Below are positions 15,573-25,121 of a stretch of 64,000 nucleotides of DNA, one piece after another. Origin of the DNA: Streptomyces lanatus. Lineage in GTDB: Bacteria > Actinomycetota > Actinomycetes > Streptomycetales > Streptomycetaceae. Numbering within the stretch: the first letter of the stretch is position 1; every line of letters begins with the position of its first letter. The translations under genes were made by a program, and so were the position numbers. The notes beneath the pieces were generated by a model. It ran no database searches. It was not told the origin of the DNA and saw only the letters and a list, made by a program, of their open reading frames with translations. The DNA lies in the NCBI RefSeq assembly GCF_014655715.1, contig NZ_BNBM01000013.1, positions 217,854-281,853 of the forward strand. The letters run 5' to 3'.

Positions 15573-18500
15573 CTACACGGCCCGCCGCAGCCGTAGCGTC
15601 ACCAGTTCGAAGGGCCGCAGCCGCAGCGCGATCCGACGGCCCTCGTACGACGGTGTGTCGGGCAGCGCCCGTTCCAGCAGATCCGTCGCCGCGACGTCCG
15701 TGACCTCGAAGTCCGCGGTCAGGGTGGCCCGTGCCCGACCGCCGTGGGCTTCATGGAGGCGCACGACCACATCCCCGCTGCCGTCGTCGGCCAGCTTGAC
15801 GGCGGTGACGACGACCGCGTCCTGGTCCACCGTCACCAGCGGAGCCACTTCCCGGTCACCGCGGATTCGCCGCTCCGGCAGATTGATCCGCCATCCCTCG
15901 CGCACCGCGTCCCCGATGCCGGCGCCCGGGACCAGGGCGTGCCGGAACCGGTGGACGCCCTGGTCGGTCTCGGGGTCCGGGAAGCGCGGGGCACGCAACA
16001 GGGAGACGCGCACGGTGGTGGTCGTACCGCGATCGCCGTCGGCACGCACCGTACGGGTCACGTCATGGCCGTACGTCGAGTCGTTGACGACGGCGACGCC
16101 CCAGCCCGGCTCCTCCACATGGACGAACCGGTGGTTGCAGGCCTCGAACTTCGCCGCCTCCCAGCTGGTGTTGGTGTGTGTGGGCCGGTGGAAGTGCCCG
16201 AACTGCGTCTCGGACGCGTACCGCTCCGCGTGCACATCGAGTGGGAAGGCCAGCTTCAGGAACTTCTCCGTCTCGTGCCAGTCGACCTCCGTGTCGAACA
16301 GCAGCGCCCGCTCCCCGGGCGCCAGCGACAACCGCTGGGTGACGCGGGACTCGCCGAAGGACCGGACGATCCGCACCTCGCCGTCGACGGCCGTGATCTC
16401 GTCCACGTCGGTGAGATCGGTGACCGTGTGCCGGTAGAACTCGTCGACGTCCCAGGCGTCCCACATGTTCGGGAAGTCGGGGTGCAGTTGGAGGAGGCCG
16501 GCAGTGGATCCCGGCGCGATGGTCTCGCGGTCGGCCTCGATGTCGTACGCCGACACGACCAGACCGCGCGCGTCGATCTCGATGCGCAGCAGGCCGTTGT
16601 CGAGGACGAAGCCGCCGTCGGCGCGTGGGGTGAGCGCGGTCCGGCCCTCGGTCACCGGGAGGCGTGCGCCGCCCGCCGGAACGCCGGCGCGCGTGTGCGG
16701 AGCCGCGTTGAAGACGAGCTCGCTCTCGCCCTCGCCGGCCAGTGCGCGCTGGGCCGACTCGATGATCGCGGTCAGCTCACCGGCCAGCCGCTCATAGGTC
16801 GCGCGCGCCTCACGGTGCACCCAGGCGATAGACGAACCGGGGAGGATGTCGTGGAACTGGTGCAGCAGCACCGTCTTCCAGATCCGGTCCAACTCCTCGT
16901 ACGGGTATGGGAATCCGGTCCGTACGGCGGCCGTCGCCGCCCATAGTTCGGCCTCGCGCAGGAGGTGTTCGCTGCGGCGGTTGCCCTGCTTGGTCTTGGC
17001 CTGGCTGGTGAGGGTGGCGCGGTGGAGTTCGAGGTAGAGCTCGCCGACCCAGACGGGCGCGTCGGGGTATTCGGCCTCGGCCTTCTCAAAAAACGCCTGA
17101 GGGGTCTCCCAGGCGACCGTCGCCGAACCCTCCAGGTCCCGCAGCCGCGCCGCCTTGGCGATCATCTCGCGGGTCGTGCCGCCGCCTCCGTCACCCCAGC
17201 CGGTGGGGGCGAGGGAGTGCCGGGCCCGGCCCTTGTCCTTGAAGTTGCGGGCAGCGTGGGCGATCTCGCTGCCCTTCATGGAGCAGTTGTAGGTGTCGAC
17301 GGGCGGGAAGTGGGTGAAGATCCGGGTGCCGTCGATGCCTTCCCAGTGGAAGGTGTGGTGCGGGAACTTGTTGGTCTGCGACCAGGAGATCTTCTGCGTC
17401 AGCAGCCACTTGGAGCCGGCGGCCTTGATGATCTGGGGCAGTCCGGCGGCGAACCCGAAGGTGTCCGGCAGCCACGCTTCATCATTCTCGATGCCGAATT
17501 CGTCCAGGAAGAACCGCTTGCCGTGCACGAACTGACGGGCCATCGCCTCCGAGCCGGGCATGTTGGTGTCCGACTCCACCCACATCCCGCCGGCGGGCAC
17601 GAACCGTCCCTCCGCCACCGCCTTCTTCACCCGCGCCCACACCTCGGGGCGGTGCTCCTTCACCCACGCCCACTGCTGGGCCTGCGACATGGCGAAGACG
17701 AAGTCGGGCTCGTCCTCGATGAGCGCGGTCATGTTGGACGTCGTACGGGCCACCTTGCGCACCGTCTCCCGCAGCGGCCACAGCCACGCCGAGTCGATGT
17801 GCGCGTGCCCGACGGCGCTGATGCGATGGGCCGACGGCACGGCGGGGGTGGCGAGGACGTCCGTGAGGCGGGCGCGCGCCCCGGCCGCCGTGCCGCCCAC
17901 GTCCTGGAGGTCGATGGCGTCCAGCGCCCGCTCCACCGCCCGCAGGATGTCCCAGCGCCGCGCCGACTCCACCGGCAGCTCGGCCATCAGCTCGCCGAGC
18001 ACCTCCAGGTCGATGACGAGCTGCCAGACATCCTCATCGAGGACGGCGAGATCCATCCGGGCCAGCTTGTACTGGGGTTCGCTCCCGGCGGTCTCCTTGT
18101 CGCCCAACTGCGTGGGCAGGAAGGGGTGGTAGTCGAGGATGACCGGGTTGGAGGCGGCCTCGATGTGCAGCCGCACCTGCTCCCCGCCCTCCACGGGGGC
18201 GCCGATCCGCACCCACTGGTTGCGCGGGTTGAGGCCCTTCACCGGTGTGCCGTCGGGCCGGTAGACCAGCCCCTCGCACTGGAACCCGGGCATGTTCTCG
18301 TCGAACCCGAGGTCGAGGAGCGCCTCTACGGTCCTCCCGGCCCACGCCTCGGGCACGGTCCCGATGACCCGGAACCAGCTGGTGCCCCACGGAGCACCCC
18401 AGCGGGCGCCCACCTCGATCGGCTCGGGTTCGGCCGCGAGCCCCTCGGCGACGGGCACCGGCTCGCCTGGCGCGTGCCACACCGCCACGTCCAGCGGCAC

Positions 18501-18584
18501 GGACTCGGGGTACACGGCGGGGCGGATGCGCTCGTCGAGGACGCGCCTGAGGCGGGCTTCGACCAGGTTGCGGTCGTCATGCAT
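15573..18584 (-). CDS. GH38 alpha-mannosidase, cytosolic
   Basis: A 1003-residue glycoside hydrolase family 38 enzyme. The metal site HAHIDSAWLWP is at 260-270, the nucleophile is D374 in LPDTFGFAAG, and the second metal His is H578 in LHQFHDILPGSS. Two C-terminal beta-sandwich domains follow (about 640-1003). There is no signal peptide, so it acts in the cytosol and would trim alpha-linked mannose from imported oligosaccharides. The open frame extends far upstream, but ATG 18584 has GGAG 8 bases before it and starts the family homology. It is the last gene of the six-gene operon, 32 bases after the GH85 gene. Confidence 0.93.
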   Translation of the reverse strand: MHDDRNLVEARLRRVLDERIRPAVYPESVPLDVAVWHAPGEPVPVAEGLAAEPEPIEVGARWGAPWGTSWFRVIGTVPEAWAGRTVEALLDLGFDENMPGFQCEGLVYRPDGTPVKGLNPRNQWVRIGAPVEGGEQVRLHIEAASNPVILDYHPFLPTQLGDKETAGSEPQYKLARMDLAVLDEDVWQLVIDLEVLGELMAELPVESARRWDILRAVERALDAIDLQDVGGTAAGARARLTDVLATPAVPSAHRISAVGHAHIDSAWLWPLRETVRKVARTTSNMTALIEDEPDFVFAMSQAQQWAWVKEHRPEVWARVKKAVAEGRFVPAGGMWVESDTNMPGSEAMARQFVHGKRFFLDEFGIENDEAWLPDTFGFAAGLPQIIKAAGSKWLLTQKISWSQTNKFPHHTFHWEGIDGTRIFTHFPPVDTYNCSMKGSEIAHAARNFKDKGRARHSLAPTGWGDGGGGTTREMIAKAARLRDLEGSATVAWETPQAFFEKAEAEYPDAPVWVGELYLELHRATLTSQAKTKQGNRRSEHLLREAELWAATAAVRTGFPYPYEELDRIWKTVLLHQFHDILPGSSIAWVHREARATYERLAGELTAIIESAQRALAGEGESELVFNAAPHTRAGVPAGGARLPVTEGRTALTPRADGGFVLDNGLLRIEIDARGLVVSAYDIEADRETIAPGSTAGLLQLHPDFPNMWDAWDVDEFYRHTVTDLTDVDEITAVDGEVRIVRSFGESRVTQRLSLAPGERALLFDTEVDWHETEKFLKLAFPLDVHAERYASETQFGHFHRPTHTNTSWEAAKFEACNHRFVHVEEPGWGVAVVNDSTYGHDVTRTVRADGDRGTTTTVRVSLLRAPRFPDPETDQGVHRFRHALVPGAGIGDAVREGWRINLPERRIRGDREVAPLVTVDQDAVVVTAVKLADDGSGDVVVRLHEAHGGRARATLTADFEVTDVAATDLLERALPDTPSYEGRRIALRLRPFELVTLRLRRAV

Positions 18585-18616
18585 GCGGGGTGCTCCGTGA
18601 TTGTCCGGGCCGGTGG

Positions 18617-20611
18617 TTACCAGCGGTGGGTGACGGTCGCGGGGTCCGACGTGGTGTACAGCTCCCCTACGGCACGCACTTCGAACCGTGCCTCCTGCTC
18701 CCCCTGCTCGGGCCGCAGGCCACCGACGAAGAACGCCCGCTGACAGGTGCCGCCGAGGAAGCGCCGGGTGCCGTCTGGGAGGAGGCGGTGGAGGGTGTGG
18801 TGGCGTACGTCGCCGGGGGCCGGGTTCCAGGCGAAGCGCAGGTCGCCGCCACTCGCGCCGGTGATCCGCAGCGCGGTGGGCGCGGCGGGCGTCTCTGCCG
18901 TGTTCCGCACGGCGATGCCGCCCAGCCGCCACTTCACCTGTCCGGTTCCGGTGAGCCTGACGCCGATCGCACGCACGGTCCCGGTCAGGCCGGTGAGCCG
19001 TACCGTCGCGGTCTGCCAGCCGCTGCCCGAGGTGACGGGAAAATAGGTGTACGACGGTGTCGCCCCTGGCGTGGTGGGCTCGGCGGCGGCGACGGCCAGC
19101 TCGACGTCGACGGCGCCCGCGTCGGTCCGATGGGTCAGCTCGATGACCGTGTCCGCGGTGATCGGCACCTGTGTGGCGTACAGGTCCAGGACGGCTCGGT
19201 CCACCGGCCCGTCCACGAGCACACTGCTCCCGCCCCGCCAAGCGTCCGCGAAGTCGAAGGTCACGGCAGGGCGCCGGCCGTCGGTGTGCACGACCCAGCG
19301 CCGGGAGGGCAGCCGGTCCTGGAGGCCCATGTGGTTCCAAGGCGCGTCCGAGGTCACCTCCCCGTCCTCGTACCAGCGCAGCCCGTGCCCGGTGTTGAAC
19401 ACACTCGCGAACGGCACGGAGGAGACCGTCGACCGGTCGGCGACGGACACGGCGGGCGCCCGCCAGCTGTCCGTGGCGTCCGGCCGCGAGGGGTCCAGTG
19501 ACCGTCCGGTCCAGAACCGGTCGTCGGCGGCGTGGAAGTCGCCCGGGCTCCGCCCGTCGGCCGGCAGGTGATTGCGGGTCCACTCGGGCCGGTAGAAGCC
19601 GACCGACGCGACGTGGGCCTTGTCGCGCGGCACGATGGCGTCCCAGTTGACGGAGGAGTTCCAGCCGTTGGACTCGACGTCGACGCCCGCCCACAACTCA
19701 TAGCGATTACGGCCCAGTTGGCCCGCCCGCTGCCCCGACGAGGCCAGCTTCGCGGCCGTCCACCGGAAGTCCACGAACATGTCGTCGGCGGCCTGGAAGA
19801 AGGCCTCGTTCTGCGAGTTGAGCGCCCCCTGCCAGCTCACGCTTCCATTGACGGTCATCGAGTCGTACCAGGTGACCCGCTGCCCCTTGCCCTTGGCGAG
19901 CGTCTTCAGCTCGCGCAGGAAGCCCAGCATGTCCGCGCCCAGCGCGGAGTTCCCGCCGCTCGTCTCGGCGTTGACGAACCATCCGTCGAAGCCGTACGCC
20001 TCCGCGACCGCGACCAGCCGCTCCGCCAGCGGATACCGACCGGCCGCGTCCTTCTGCACCAGGTCACGGGTCCACTGCAACTGCCCGCCATAGGCGACCG
20101 GCGGCAGGAAGATGTTGCCGAGGACCGGTACGCCGTGGCGGTGGGCGGCGTCCACGATCGGCGCGTTCGGCGCCAGGATCAGCCCCTCGCCGGAGGAGCC
20201 GCCCCAGAAGACCAGCTCGTCGATGTAGGCCCAGTGGGTGAGGGCGTAGTAGTCGGCGGTGGCCGAGCCCTGGGAGGGGTTGCTGGAGGTGGGGCCGAAG
20301 GACACCAGGGACTGGATACGGGCCTGGCCCGCGCGGGCTGTCGAGTTCGCCGGGGCCGGGGTGAAGCGGGCGGCGAGCGGGACTGTCGAGGCGTTGAAGG
20401 CGAGGTCCGGGTCGTCGGCCGGGCGCCAGGACTTCAGACTGCGCCAGGTGATGCCGGTGCCCGGGGAGCCGGAGGGCAGGGAGTCCGGGTACCAGTAGGA
20501 GGCGTACGGCTGGGTCGCGGCGGCGGCTTTGGGCGCGGCCTCGGCCGACAGCGGGGGCATGAGCGCGGCCGTGGCCGCGGCGATGAGGACGGTGCGTCTG
20601 GTGGGGTTCAC
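18617..20611 (-). CDS. Exported GH85 endo-beta-N-acetylglucosaminidase (ENGase)
   Basis: A 664-residue enzyme predicted to cut the chitobiose core of N-glycans, leaving one GlcNAc on the protein. The N-terminus MNPTRRTVLIAAATAALM is a Tat-like signal peptide with a cleavage candidate near AEA. The catalytic domain spans about 33-400: the region starting PYASYWYPDSLPSG, the strand YGFDGWFVNAETSGG with N214 and E216 (the N-x-E pair of GH85) and VTWYDSMTVNGSV. C-terminal beta domains follow, a galactose-binding-like module (about 430-580) and a fibronectin III-like module (about 580-664). It starts within the stop codon region of the GH5-like gene (4-base overlap). Confidence 0.9.
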   Translation of the reverse strand: MNPTRRTVLIAAATAALMPPLSAEAAPKAAAATQPYASYWYPDSLPSGSPGTGITWRSLKSWRPADDPDLAFNASTVPLAARFTPAPANSTARAGQARIQSLVSFGPTSSNPSQGSATADYYALTHWAYIDELVFWGGSSGEGLILAPNAPIVDAAHRHGVPVLGNIFLPPVAYGGQLQWTRDLVQKDAAGRYPLAERLVAVAEAYGFDGWFVNAETSGGNSALGADMLGFLRELKTLAKGKGQRVTWYDSMTVNGSVSWQGALNSQNEAFFQAADDMFVDFRWTAAKLASSGQRAGQLGRNRYELWAGVDVESNGWNSSVNWDAIVPRDKAHVASVGFYRPEWTRNHLPADGRSPGDFHAADDRFWTGRSLDPSRPDATDSWRAPAVSVADRSTVSSVPFASVFNTGHGLRWYEDGEVTSDAPWNHMGLQDRLPSRRWVVHTDGRRPAVTFDFADAWRGGSSVLVDGPVDRAVLDLYATQVPITADTVIELTHRTDAGAVDVELAVAAAEPTTPGATPSYTYFPVTSGSGWQTATVRLTGLTGTVRAIGVRLTGTGQVKWRLGGIAVRNTAETPAAPTALRITGASGGDLRFAWNPAPGDVRHHTLHRLLPDGTRRFLGGTCQRAFFVGGLRPEQGEQEARFEVRAVGELYTTSDPATVTHRW

Positions 20612-21864
20612 GAGCGGGTGCCTCCTTGTGGGGTGGGGAGTACCTGATCGGGAGTGACGACCTCGGTGATGCCGCGTGCGGTGAGGTGGTCGTGGTCGGT
20701 GGCGCGGGTGTCGAGGACGGTGGTGGGGCGGGCACCGTCGGCGACGAGCCGGAAGTAGGCGTCGTACACGGGACCGCCGGGCGCGCAGGCCGAGCGGACG
20801 GCGGGGTCGGCCGGGACCGCGAGTGCGGTGGTCCGGGGCACGGGTGCCGGCGGAGGGTCGCTCGCGGCACGGGACAGGACATGGGCCATGTCCTTCGGCT
20901 TGCGGTCATTGGTCAACAGGCCCAGCCCATACTCGAGTTGAGGAAAGTCGGCCAGCTCACGGGACACGTCGTGGGAGCACCACCAGGTGATGCCCCACAG
21001 GTCGGGACAGTCCAGGGCGTTCGCCACGGTCGCCTCGGTGAAGGCGGCGGCGTGCTCGGGCGGGACCAGGGGTGCAGGGGCGCCGACCTCCTGGAGCCAG
21101 ACGGGGCGGTTCGCGTCGTCGGCCCAGGCCTTGCTCAGCTCGACGAGGTACGCGGCGTGGTGTTCGGCCGGCACGGAGGTACGGCCGTGGCGTTGGGCGG
21201 TGCCATTGAAGACCCAGGAGTGCACGGCCGTGAGGGCGCCGTGCCGGGCCGCCTGGGCAGGGGTGAACGGCTGGTCGTCCTGGTACCAGGTGGCGTCGTA
21301 CTCGGCGTGCAGATGCAGCCGCCCCGGGGCGCCCTCCTCGCAGGCGGCGAGCATCCGCGTCAGCCAGCGGTCGATCTCGGCCTCGGTCGCGCGGTCGGGG
21401 TCGGGATGCGGGTCCGCCGAGAACTGGTTGACCTCGTTGCCGAGGGTCATGCCGAGGAAGTTCGGCCGGTCGGCGAGGGCGGCGGCGAGGGTGCGCAGGT
21501 AGGCGGCCTGGCCGTCGAGGACGTCCGGGTCGGTGAAGAGGTTGCGGCGGTGCCAGGTGCGGGTCCAGGCCGGGAGGAAGTCGAAGCTGCTCAAGTGGCC
21601 CTGCAGACCGTCCACATTGACGTCGAGGCCGCGTTCGGCGGCGGCGTCGGTGAGCCGTACGAGATCCGAGACGGCTCGCTCACGAATCAGGGTGCGATTG
21701 GGCTGGAAGTACGGCCACAGCGGGAAGACTCGGATGTGGTCGAGGCCCAGTGCGGCGATCGAGTCGAGGTCGGCGCGTACGGAGTCGAGGTCGAAGTCGA
21801 GCCAGTGGTGGAACCACCCTTCGCTCGGGGTGTAGTTGACGCCGAAGCGCACGGCAGAAGGCAT
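20608..21864 (-). CDS. GH5-like beta-glycosidase, possible N-glycan-core beta-mannosidase
   Basis: A 418-residue TIM-barrel glycoside hydrolase of clan A (GH5-like). The acid/base E144 lies in LGNEVNQF and the nucleophile E259 in WLQEVGAP. The start RFGVNYTPSEGWFHHWLDFD and the lack of a signal peptide resemble the GH5_18 group. To my knowledge, bifidobacterial GH5_18 members split the Man-beta-1,4-GlcNAc core of N-glycans. That function fits between a GH85 enzyme and a GH38 enzyme in one operon. Subfamily placement is by eye only. A ribosome binding site (AAGGA) lies upstream of ATG 21864, after a C-rich leader read from the G-run near 21883-21890. Confidence 0.75.
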   Translation of the reverse strand: MPSAVRFGVNYTPSEGWFHHWLDFDLDSVRADLDSIAALGLDHIRVFPLWPYFQPNRTLIRERAVSDLVRLTDAAAERGLDVNVDGLQGHLSSFDFLPAWTRTWHRRNLFTDPDVLDGQAAYLRTLAAALADRPNFLGMTLGNEVNQFSADPHPDPDRATEAEIDRWLTRMLAACEEGAPGRLHLHAEYDATWYQDDQPFTPAQAARHGALTAVHSWVFNGTAQRHGRTSVPAEHHAAYLVELSKAWADDANRPVWLQEVGAPAPLVPPEHAAAFTEATVANALDCPDLWGITWWCSHDVSRELADFPQLEYGLGLLTNDRKPKDMAHVLSRAASDPPPAPVPRTTALAVPADPAVRSACAPGGPVYDAYFRLVADGARPTTVLDTRATDHDHLTARGITEVVTPDQVLPTPQGGTRS

Positions 21865-21898
21865 GCAGTGTCCTTGCTGGGCGGGGGGGGTTGGGGGT

Positions 21899-22801
21899 TC
21901 AGCCCTTCACCGCGCCCTCGCCGACGCCGCGGAAGAAGTACCGCTGGAGGCAGGCGAAGAGGGCGATCAGCGGGGCGACGGCGATGATCGTGCCCGCGGC
22001 GACGAGGCGTTCGTCGTTGGCGAAGGTGCCGTGCAGATAGTTGAGGCCGATGGTCAGCGTGAACTTGGACGGGTCGCTCAGCACGATCAGCGGCCACAGG
22101 AAGTCGTCCCAGGCGCCCATGAACGCGAAGATCGCGACGACGGCGACGGTCCCCTTCACGGACGGCAGCGCGATGCGCAGGAACCGCTGCCAGACGTTGG
22201 CGCCGTCGACGTAGGCCGCCTCCTCGATCTCGTACGGCAGATTGAGGAAGGCGTTGCGCATCAGCAGGACGTTCAGGGCGCTGATCGAGCCGGGCAGGAC
22301 GACGCCGACGAGGGTGTTGTTGAGGCCGAGCTCCCGCATGGTGGTGAACTGGGCGATGATGATGCCCTCCACGGGCACGAGCATCGCCAGGATGAAGGCG
22401 AGGGTGGCCGCGCGGCGGCCCCGGTAGCGCAGCCGGGCGAGGGCGTAACCGGCGAGTGCCGCGCCGACGCAGTTGGTGACGACGTTGGCGGTGGCGACCT
22501 TCAACGAGTTGAAGGCGTAGTCCCAGACGGGGATGGTCTCGGAGACGCGCTCGTAGTTGTGCAGCGTCGGCTCGCCCGGCAGGAACTTCGGCGGGGAGCT
22601 GAAGATATCCTCGGTGGGGCCCTTGAGCGAGGTCGACAGCTGCCAGAGGAACGGGCCTACGGTGAGGGCGAGTACGCCGAGCAGGAGCAGATAGCGCAGG
22701 GCGAGTTCCCACACCCGTATCCGGCGGCCGTGTTCGTCGGTGACGCGGGGCTCGCGTGCAGGAGCCGGCGCCTTCGGCCTCACCTTCTCCATGACGCTCA
22801 T
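21899..22801 (-). CDS. Carbohydrate ABC transporter permease, MalG type
   Basis: A 300-residue inner-membrane permease of the CUT1 class with a 30-residue cytoplasmic tail and six predicted helices. The EAA loop reads EEAAYVDGANVWQRFLRIALP, where it would touch the ATPase. It overlaps the MalF-type permease gene by 4 bases. No ATPase gene is present in the operon, so like many streptomycete CUT1 importers it probably borrows a shared ATPase such as MsiK encoded elsewhere. The likely cargo is the oligosaccharide released by the GH85 enzyme. Confidence 0.9.
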   Translation of the reverse strand: MSVMEKVRPKAPAPAREPRVTDEHGRRIRVWELALRYLLLLGVLALTVGPFLWQLSTSLKGPTEDIFSSPPKFLPGEPTLHNYERVSETIPVWDYAFNSLKVATANVVTNCVGAALAGYALARLRYRGRRAATLAFILAMLVPVEGIIIAQFTTMRELGLNNTLVGVVLPGSISALNVLLMRNAFLNLPYEIEEAAYVDGANVWQRFLRIALPSVKGTVAVVAIFAFMGAWDDFLWPLIVLSDPSKFTLTIGLNYLHGTFANDERLVAAGTIIAVAPLIALFACLQRYFFRGVGEGAVKG

Positions 22802-23691
22802 GTCTCGTCCCTCCGGTCGGCGCGCAGCACGAGCAGCATCAGGGCGACGGTGACGACGAAGACGACCACCGAGATGGCGGAGGCATAGCCGACGCGGCCG
22901 GTCAGGCCGGTGCCGGTGCGCTGGACGAGCATGACGAGGGTGGTGTCCTCACCGGCCGGGCCGCCGCTGGGTCCTGCCATCAGATACACCTCGGAGAACA
23001 CCTTGAAGGCGGCGACCGAGGACAGCGCACCGACCAGGACCATGGTGGAGCGGACGGCGGGCACGGTGACCGTGACGAAGCGGCGGATCGCCCCCGCTCC
23101 GTCCACGGCCGCCGCCTCGTGCAGTTCGCGTGGCACATTGGCGAGCGCGGCCAGATAAATGATCATGTAGTAGCCGAGGCCCTTCCAGACCGTCACGGCC
23201 ATGGCGCTCAGCAGGAGCAGCCACTGGTCGCTGAGAAAGCCGATCCGGCCGACGCCGATCGTCTCCAGCAGGGAGTTCACCAGTCCCCGCTCGTCCAGCA
23301 GCCACACCCAGATCAGCCCGACCACCACGATCGAGGCGACGACCGGGGTGTAGAAGGCGGACCGGAAGAAGGTGATGCCGGGGATGTTCTTCTGCACCAG
23401 CATCGCCAGCAGCAGCGGCAGGATCACCAGCGCGGGCACGACTCCGACGACGTAGAGCGTGCTGTTGCGCAGGCCGATCCAGAACATGTCGTCGCCGAGC
23501 AGCTCACGGAAGTTGGCCAGGCCCACGAACTCGCCCGGGATCAGGGTGCGACGGTCGGTGAAGGCGTTGACCAGCGTGGAGAGGAACGGGTACAGGATGA
23601 AGGCGCCGATGATCAGCAGGCCCGGGGCGGCGAACAGCCAGGGACTGGTGGGCAGTTGGCGCCGGATCCGGGAGACGGTGGGGGTGGCCAT
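22798..23691 (-). CDS. Carbohydrate ABC transporter permease, MalF type
   Basis: A 297-residue CUT1 permease with six helices. The EAA-type loop is present as LHEAAAVDGAGAIRRFVTVTVP. The N-terminus has SPWLFAAPGLLIIGAF, usual for MalF-like proteins without the long periplasmic loop. It follows the binding-protein gene by only 6 bases and overlaps the MalG-type gene, so the three are one transcription and translation unit. Confidence 0.9.
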   Translation of the reverse strand: MATPTVSRIRRQLPTSPWLFAAPGLLIIGAFILYPFLSTLVNAFTDRRTLIPGEFVGLANFRELLGDDMFWIGLRNSTLYVVGVVPALVILPLLLAMLVQKNIPGITFFRSAFYTPVVASIVVVGLIWVWLLDERGLVNSLLETIGVGRIGFLSDQWLLLLSAMAVTVWKGLGYYMIIYLAALANVPRELHEAAAVDGAGAIRRFVTVTVPAVRSTMVLVGALSSVAAFKVFSEVYLMAGPSGGPAGEDTTLVMLVQRTGTGLTGRVGYASAISVVVFVVTVALMLLVLRADRRDET

Positions 23692-23697
23692 CGCGTA

Positions 23698-24990
23698 CTA
23701 GCCCTGCTGCTGGAGCAGCGTGTCGCAGGCCTTGACAGCGTTGTCCAGAGCTTCCTTCGGGCTCTCCTTGCCCTGCAACGCCTTGGCGACCTCGTTGCGC
23801 AGCTCGGTCTTCATCTGCTCGCTGAACAGCACGGGCGTGTAGTTGACGGCGTTCTTCAGCGACTTGGCGGCGGCGACCCGCACCCGCGTCTCGTCGGTGC
23901 CGTCCTCCTTGGTGAAGTACGGGTCGTCGAGGGATCCTGCGGTGCTGGGGAAGATGGCGACCTGCTTGGCGAACGACATCTGGTGCTCGGCGTCGGTGAC
24001 GTAGTGCGCGAAGGCGACCGCGGCCGGCGTGCGCTTGGTCTGCGCGTTGACCATCACGCCCATGACGTACATGTTGACGTGCCCGGTGCTGGTGATCTGG
24101 TCGGTGATGCCGATGTTCTTGTACAGGTTCGGCACCTGCTTCTTGAAGTTGCCGAGGTCGAGCGCACTGCCGGGGTTCATGGCGACGGCGCCGGTGAGGA
24201 ACTTCTTGCCGGACGACTCGGGGGTGGCGGTCAGCGCCTGCGGGTCGAGGGCTTTGGCGTCGTACAACTCCTTGTATTTGGTGAGGAGTTCGACTCCCTT
24301 GGCGTCATTGAAGCTGAAGCCGTTGCCCTGCTTGTTCATGAGCTCGACGCCGTAGCGGCCGAAGTCCTCGATGGTGGGGACGTTGGCGAGGGTGGCGACC
24401 TTGCCGTCCGTTTCCTTCGCCATCTTCAGGGCGGCGTCGAAGACTTCGTCGTACGTCTTCGGCGGCTGGTCCGCGTCGAGACCCGCCTCCTTGAAGAGGG
24501 CCTTGTTGTAGAAGAGCGGGCCGGTGTTGAGGTACCAGGGGAAGGCGTACGTGCCCTGTGTGCCGGGCACCTGGTGGCTGGCCCAGGCGCCGTCCAGGTA
24601 TTCCTTCTTGTACTTCCCGGCGGCCTTGTCGAGGTCGAGCGCGAGGCCCGCCTTGGCGAGTGGAGCGACAAGGTCCGGTGACACATTGACGACGTCGGGG
24701 AGAGTGCCGCCGGCGGCGTCGGCGCTGATCTTGTCGGCGTAGCCCTCGGCGGGCTGGTCGACCCACTTGACCTTGGTGCCGGGGTACTTCTTCTCGAAGT
24801 CGGCGATCACGCCCTCGAAGTAGTCCTTGAAATTGGCGCGCAGGTTCCAGGTCTGGAAGGTGATGTCGCCCTCGACCTTGCCGGAGGCGTCGGCGGTGCC
24901 GCCGCCGTCGCCTCCCGAACCGCAGGCGCTGAGGGGCAGCGCGACACAGACGGCGAATGCGGCAGCGAGGGCTCTACGGGATATGGGCAC
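23698..24990 (-). CDS. Carbohydrate-binding lipoprotein of CUT1 ABC importer
   Basis: A 430-residue extracellular solute-binding protein family 1 lipoprotein. The signal has SRR, a hydrophobic core and the lipobox LSAC, followed by a Gly-rich linker. The mature part starts DITFQTWN and shows FEKKYPGTKVKWVDQPAEGY and AFPWYLNTGPLFYNK, typical of oligosaccharide binders. GTG 24990 was chosen because GGGAGG lies about 10 bases upstream and the signal peptide begins there. It is the first gene of the operon with GH5-like, GH85 and GH38 enzymes, so a mannose-rich N-glycan fragment is the likely ligand. Confidence 0.9.
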   Translation of the reverse strand: MPISRRALAAAFAVCVALPLSACGSGGDGGGTADASGKVEGDITFQTWNLRANFKDYFEGVIADFEKKYPGTKVKWVDQPAEGYADKISADAAGGTLPDVVNVSPDLVAPLAKAGLALDLDKAAGKYKKEYLDGAWASHQVPGTQGTYAFPWYLNTGPLFYNKALFKEAGLDADQPPKTYDEVFDAALKMAKETDGKVATLANVPTIEDFGRYGVELMNKQGNGFSFNDAKGVELLTKYKELYDAKALDPQALTATPESSGKKFLTGAVAMNPGSALDLGNFKKQVPNLYKNIGITDQITSTGHVNMYVMGVMVNAQTKRTPAAVAFAHYVTDAEHQMSFAKQVAIFPSTAGSLDDPYFTKEDGTDETRVRVAAAKSLKNAVNYTPVLFSEQMKTELRNEVAKALQGKESPKEALDNAVKACDTLLQQQG

Positions 24991-25107
24991 CGTGAACCGG
25001 CCTCCCTTACTGGCGGGTTGAGTCGGGCTGGTTGGTCGACGTGGCAGACCCTGCACGCCGCTCCACGGGCCCGTCAATGGCTCTCGCGCAGCTAATTTCT
25101 TTAGTGA

Positions 25108-25121
25108 CTAATGCGCATTAG
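25108..25121. promoter_or_regulatory. Perfect 14-base palindrome, probable LacI-family operator
   Basis: CTAATGCGCATTAG is perfectly self-complementary with a central CG, the hallmark of LacI-family operators. It lies 118 bases upstream of the binding-protein GTG and 87 bases upstream of the LacI ATG. It overlaps a further inverted repeat, TTAGTGACTAA (25101-25111), and a half site GCATTAG recurs at 25150-25156. The AT-rich stretch stands out in this GC-rich DNA. It should control the N-glycan operon and probably the regulator itself. Confidence 0.75.

Noticed and set aside
21883..21890. Run of eight G residues between the permease and GH5-like genes
   Set aside because: It lies in a short spacer and could form a G-rich structure, but nothing shows a role beyond chance in GC-rich DNA.
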